Positions 5,996-6,607 of a stretch of 6,607 nucleotides of DNA are shown here, in pieces (positions within the stretch are counted from its first letter, which is position 1; each line of letters opens with the position of its first letter). A program made the position numbers and the translations under genes. The stretch comes from Candidatus Omnitrophota bacterium (GTDB lineage Bacteria > Omnitrophota > Gorgyraeia > Duberdicusellales > 4484-171): positions 1 to 6,607 of the forward strand of contig QNCE01000072.1 in assembly GCA_003644405.1 (NCBI GenBank), written 5' to 3'. A model generated the notes under the pieces. It made no database searches, was not told where the DNA came from, and was given only the letters and a program-made list of their open reading frames with translations.

Positions 5996-6548
5996 AACTC
6001 TCCTTTACTTTTTCAATAAGTCTCTTTTTATCTTTAAGTTGGAGGATGAATTTCTTAAGCAAGGCTTTCCCACGATAAGGCCAGAAGCCAAACTTTTTTG
6101 CTTCCTGATATGCTTCTTTAGGAGTCCAATTATATACAGCTACTCTATAGAGAGCAACCATTGCTCCTGTTCTGTCTCTGCCACTCTCGCAGTGGACAAA
6201 CACCGGTTGATTTTCTTTGTTTATAACTATCTCTAAAAATTTGATAATTTGTTCATCAGTAGGTTGACTATACACGCTCATAGGGATGTGATAGAAATTC
6301 ATACCCAGTTTTTTAGTAAATTCCCTCTCCCATTTTAATTTATCGTTTTCCCCTCTTAAGTTGATTATTGTTTTTACTCCCAGAGATTTTAATACTTTTA
6401 AACCTTCTTGAGTAGGTTGTCCTCCCCTTAAGAGAGCTTGGTCTATCTGATGAAAATTAGGAATTGCTACGAAAGGATCACTAATATAAGTTAGATAACT
6501 ACACCCACAGAAAGAGAGTAAAATTATCTTCCAGAAAATTCTTTTCAT
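5988..6548 (-). CDS. Exported Cys-based (dual-specificity/tyrosine-type) phosphatase
   Basis: This is a 186-residue phosphatase with the P-loop signature HCESGRDRTG at 119-128, that is HC(X)5R with nucleophile C120 and R126. Before it comes the usual beta-alpha lead-in LRGGQPTQEGLKVLKSLGV (40-58) and TIINLRGE (60-67). This layout fits bacterial DSP-like proteins near the SIW14 group. Substrates in such proteins range from phosphoproteins to inositol phosphates and cannot be chosen here. No classical WPD-loop Asp is obvious; D98 in QPTDEQ is a candidate acid. The N-terminus (MKRIFWKIILLSFCGCS) is a short export signal, and C16 after G15 might be lipidated though F at -3 is a poor lipobox. A C-terminal Lys-rich helix ends the protein. 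The start has no ribosome binding site and sits 6 bases from a TATAAT, so the mRNA may be leaderless. It is the first gene of a pair with the 119-residue protein. Confidence 0.88.
   Translation of the reverse strand: MKRIFWKIILLSFCGCSYLTYISDPFVAIPNFHQIDQALLRGGQPTQEGLKVLKSLGVKTIINLRGENDKLKWEREFTKKLGMNFYHIPMSVYSQPTDEQIIKFLEIVINKENQPVFVHCESGRDRTGAMVALYRVAVYNWTPKEAYQEAKKFGFWPYRGKALLKKFILQLKDKKRLIEKVKESYE
5998..6006 (-). promoter_or_regulatory. Ribosome binding site for the 119-residue exported protein
   Basis: The minus strand reads AAAGGAGAG within the last codons of the phosphatase gene, with the AGGAG core 4 bases before the ATG at 5995. It supports this start despite the 8-base overlap. Confidence 0.7.
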
Positions 6549-6554
6549 TTCTTT

Positions 6555-6563
6555 ATTATACCA
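6555..6563 (-). promoter_or_regulatory. Extended -10 promoter (TGGTATAAT) giving a leaderless phosphatase mRNA
   Basis: The minus strand reads TGGTATAAT and then only six bases (AAAGAA) before the ATG at 6548. Transcription normally starts about 7 bases after the -10, which would place the 5' end at or next to the A of ATG. A weak -35 (TTGGCT at 6581-6576, 15-base spacer) is possible. Confidence 0.6.
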
Positions 6564-6607
6564 CTTTTATTACATAGCCAAGGAATGATTTTCAAAAAAT
6601 ATTTTAA

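Noticed and set aside
5964..6236. Plus-strand open frame of 90 codons opposite the phosphatase
   Set aside because: It lies antisense to the phosphatase P-loop region, has a low-complexity hydrophobic translation and shows no initiation signal.

Overview
The window is an AT-rich, gene-dense bacterial segment holding two oppositely oriented gene blocks that converge near position 5107. The plus-strand block (1-5110) begins inside the last codons of gatA and runs without a gap larger than 22 bases through gatB, an S41-family carboxyl-terminal processing protease, tsaD, a short MgtC/SapB membrane protein, a bactofilin fused to a helix-turn-helix (HTH) domain, and a small HTH protein with a C-terminal membrane anchor. 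It ends in what I read as a frameshifted, truncated larB remnant. Gene joints are 8-base or larger overlaps, or gaps of 1 to 22 bases, so this is probably one transcript entering from the left.

The minus-strand block (6563 down to 5107) encodes three small proteins with N-terminal export signals. These are a Cys-based dual-specificity-type phosphatase, a 119-residue protein of unknown function that overlaps it by 8 bases, and a separately promoted 142-residue protein of unknown function. Two promoters here share the extended -10 string GTGGTATAAT. One sits so close to its start codon that the phosphatase mRNA should be leaderless or nearly so.

Functionally the plus block mixes translation fidelity with cell-envelope and cytoskeleton functions. 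GatAB performs transamidation of misacylated tRNA, and TsaD makes the t6A37 tRNA modification. The protease, MgtC-like protein and bactofilin belong to the envelope and cytoskeleton side. The most unusual part is the adjacent pair of bactofilin-HTH and HTH-membrane-anchor genes. Both carry the same excisionase/MerR-like HTH type, which suggests a small module linking DNA, a bactofilin polymer and the membrane; this is inference.

The organism is bacterial, with an AT-rich genome, AAGGAGG-type ribosome binding sites and sigma70-like TATAAT boxes. The mixed operon, the bactofilin-HTH fusion and small exported proteins of unknown family would fit an uncultured lineage (Omnitrophota- or Aerophobota-like bacteria come to mind), but the sequence alone does not prove a phylum. 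No RNA genes, CRISPR arrays, insertion sequences or convincing intrinsic terminators were found.
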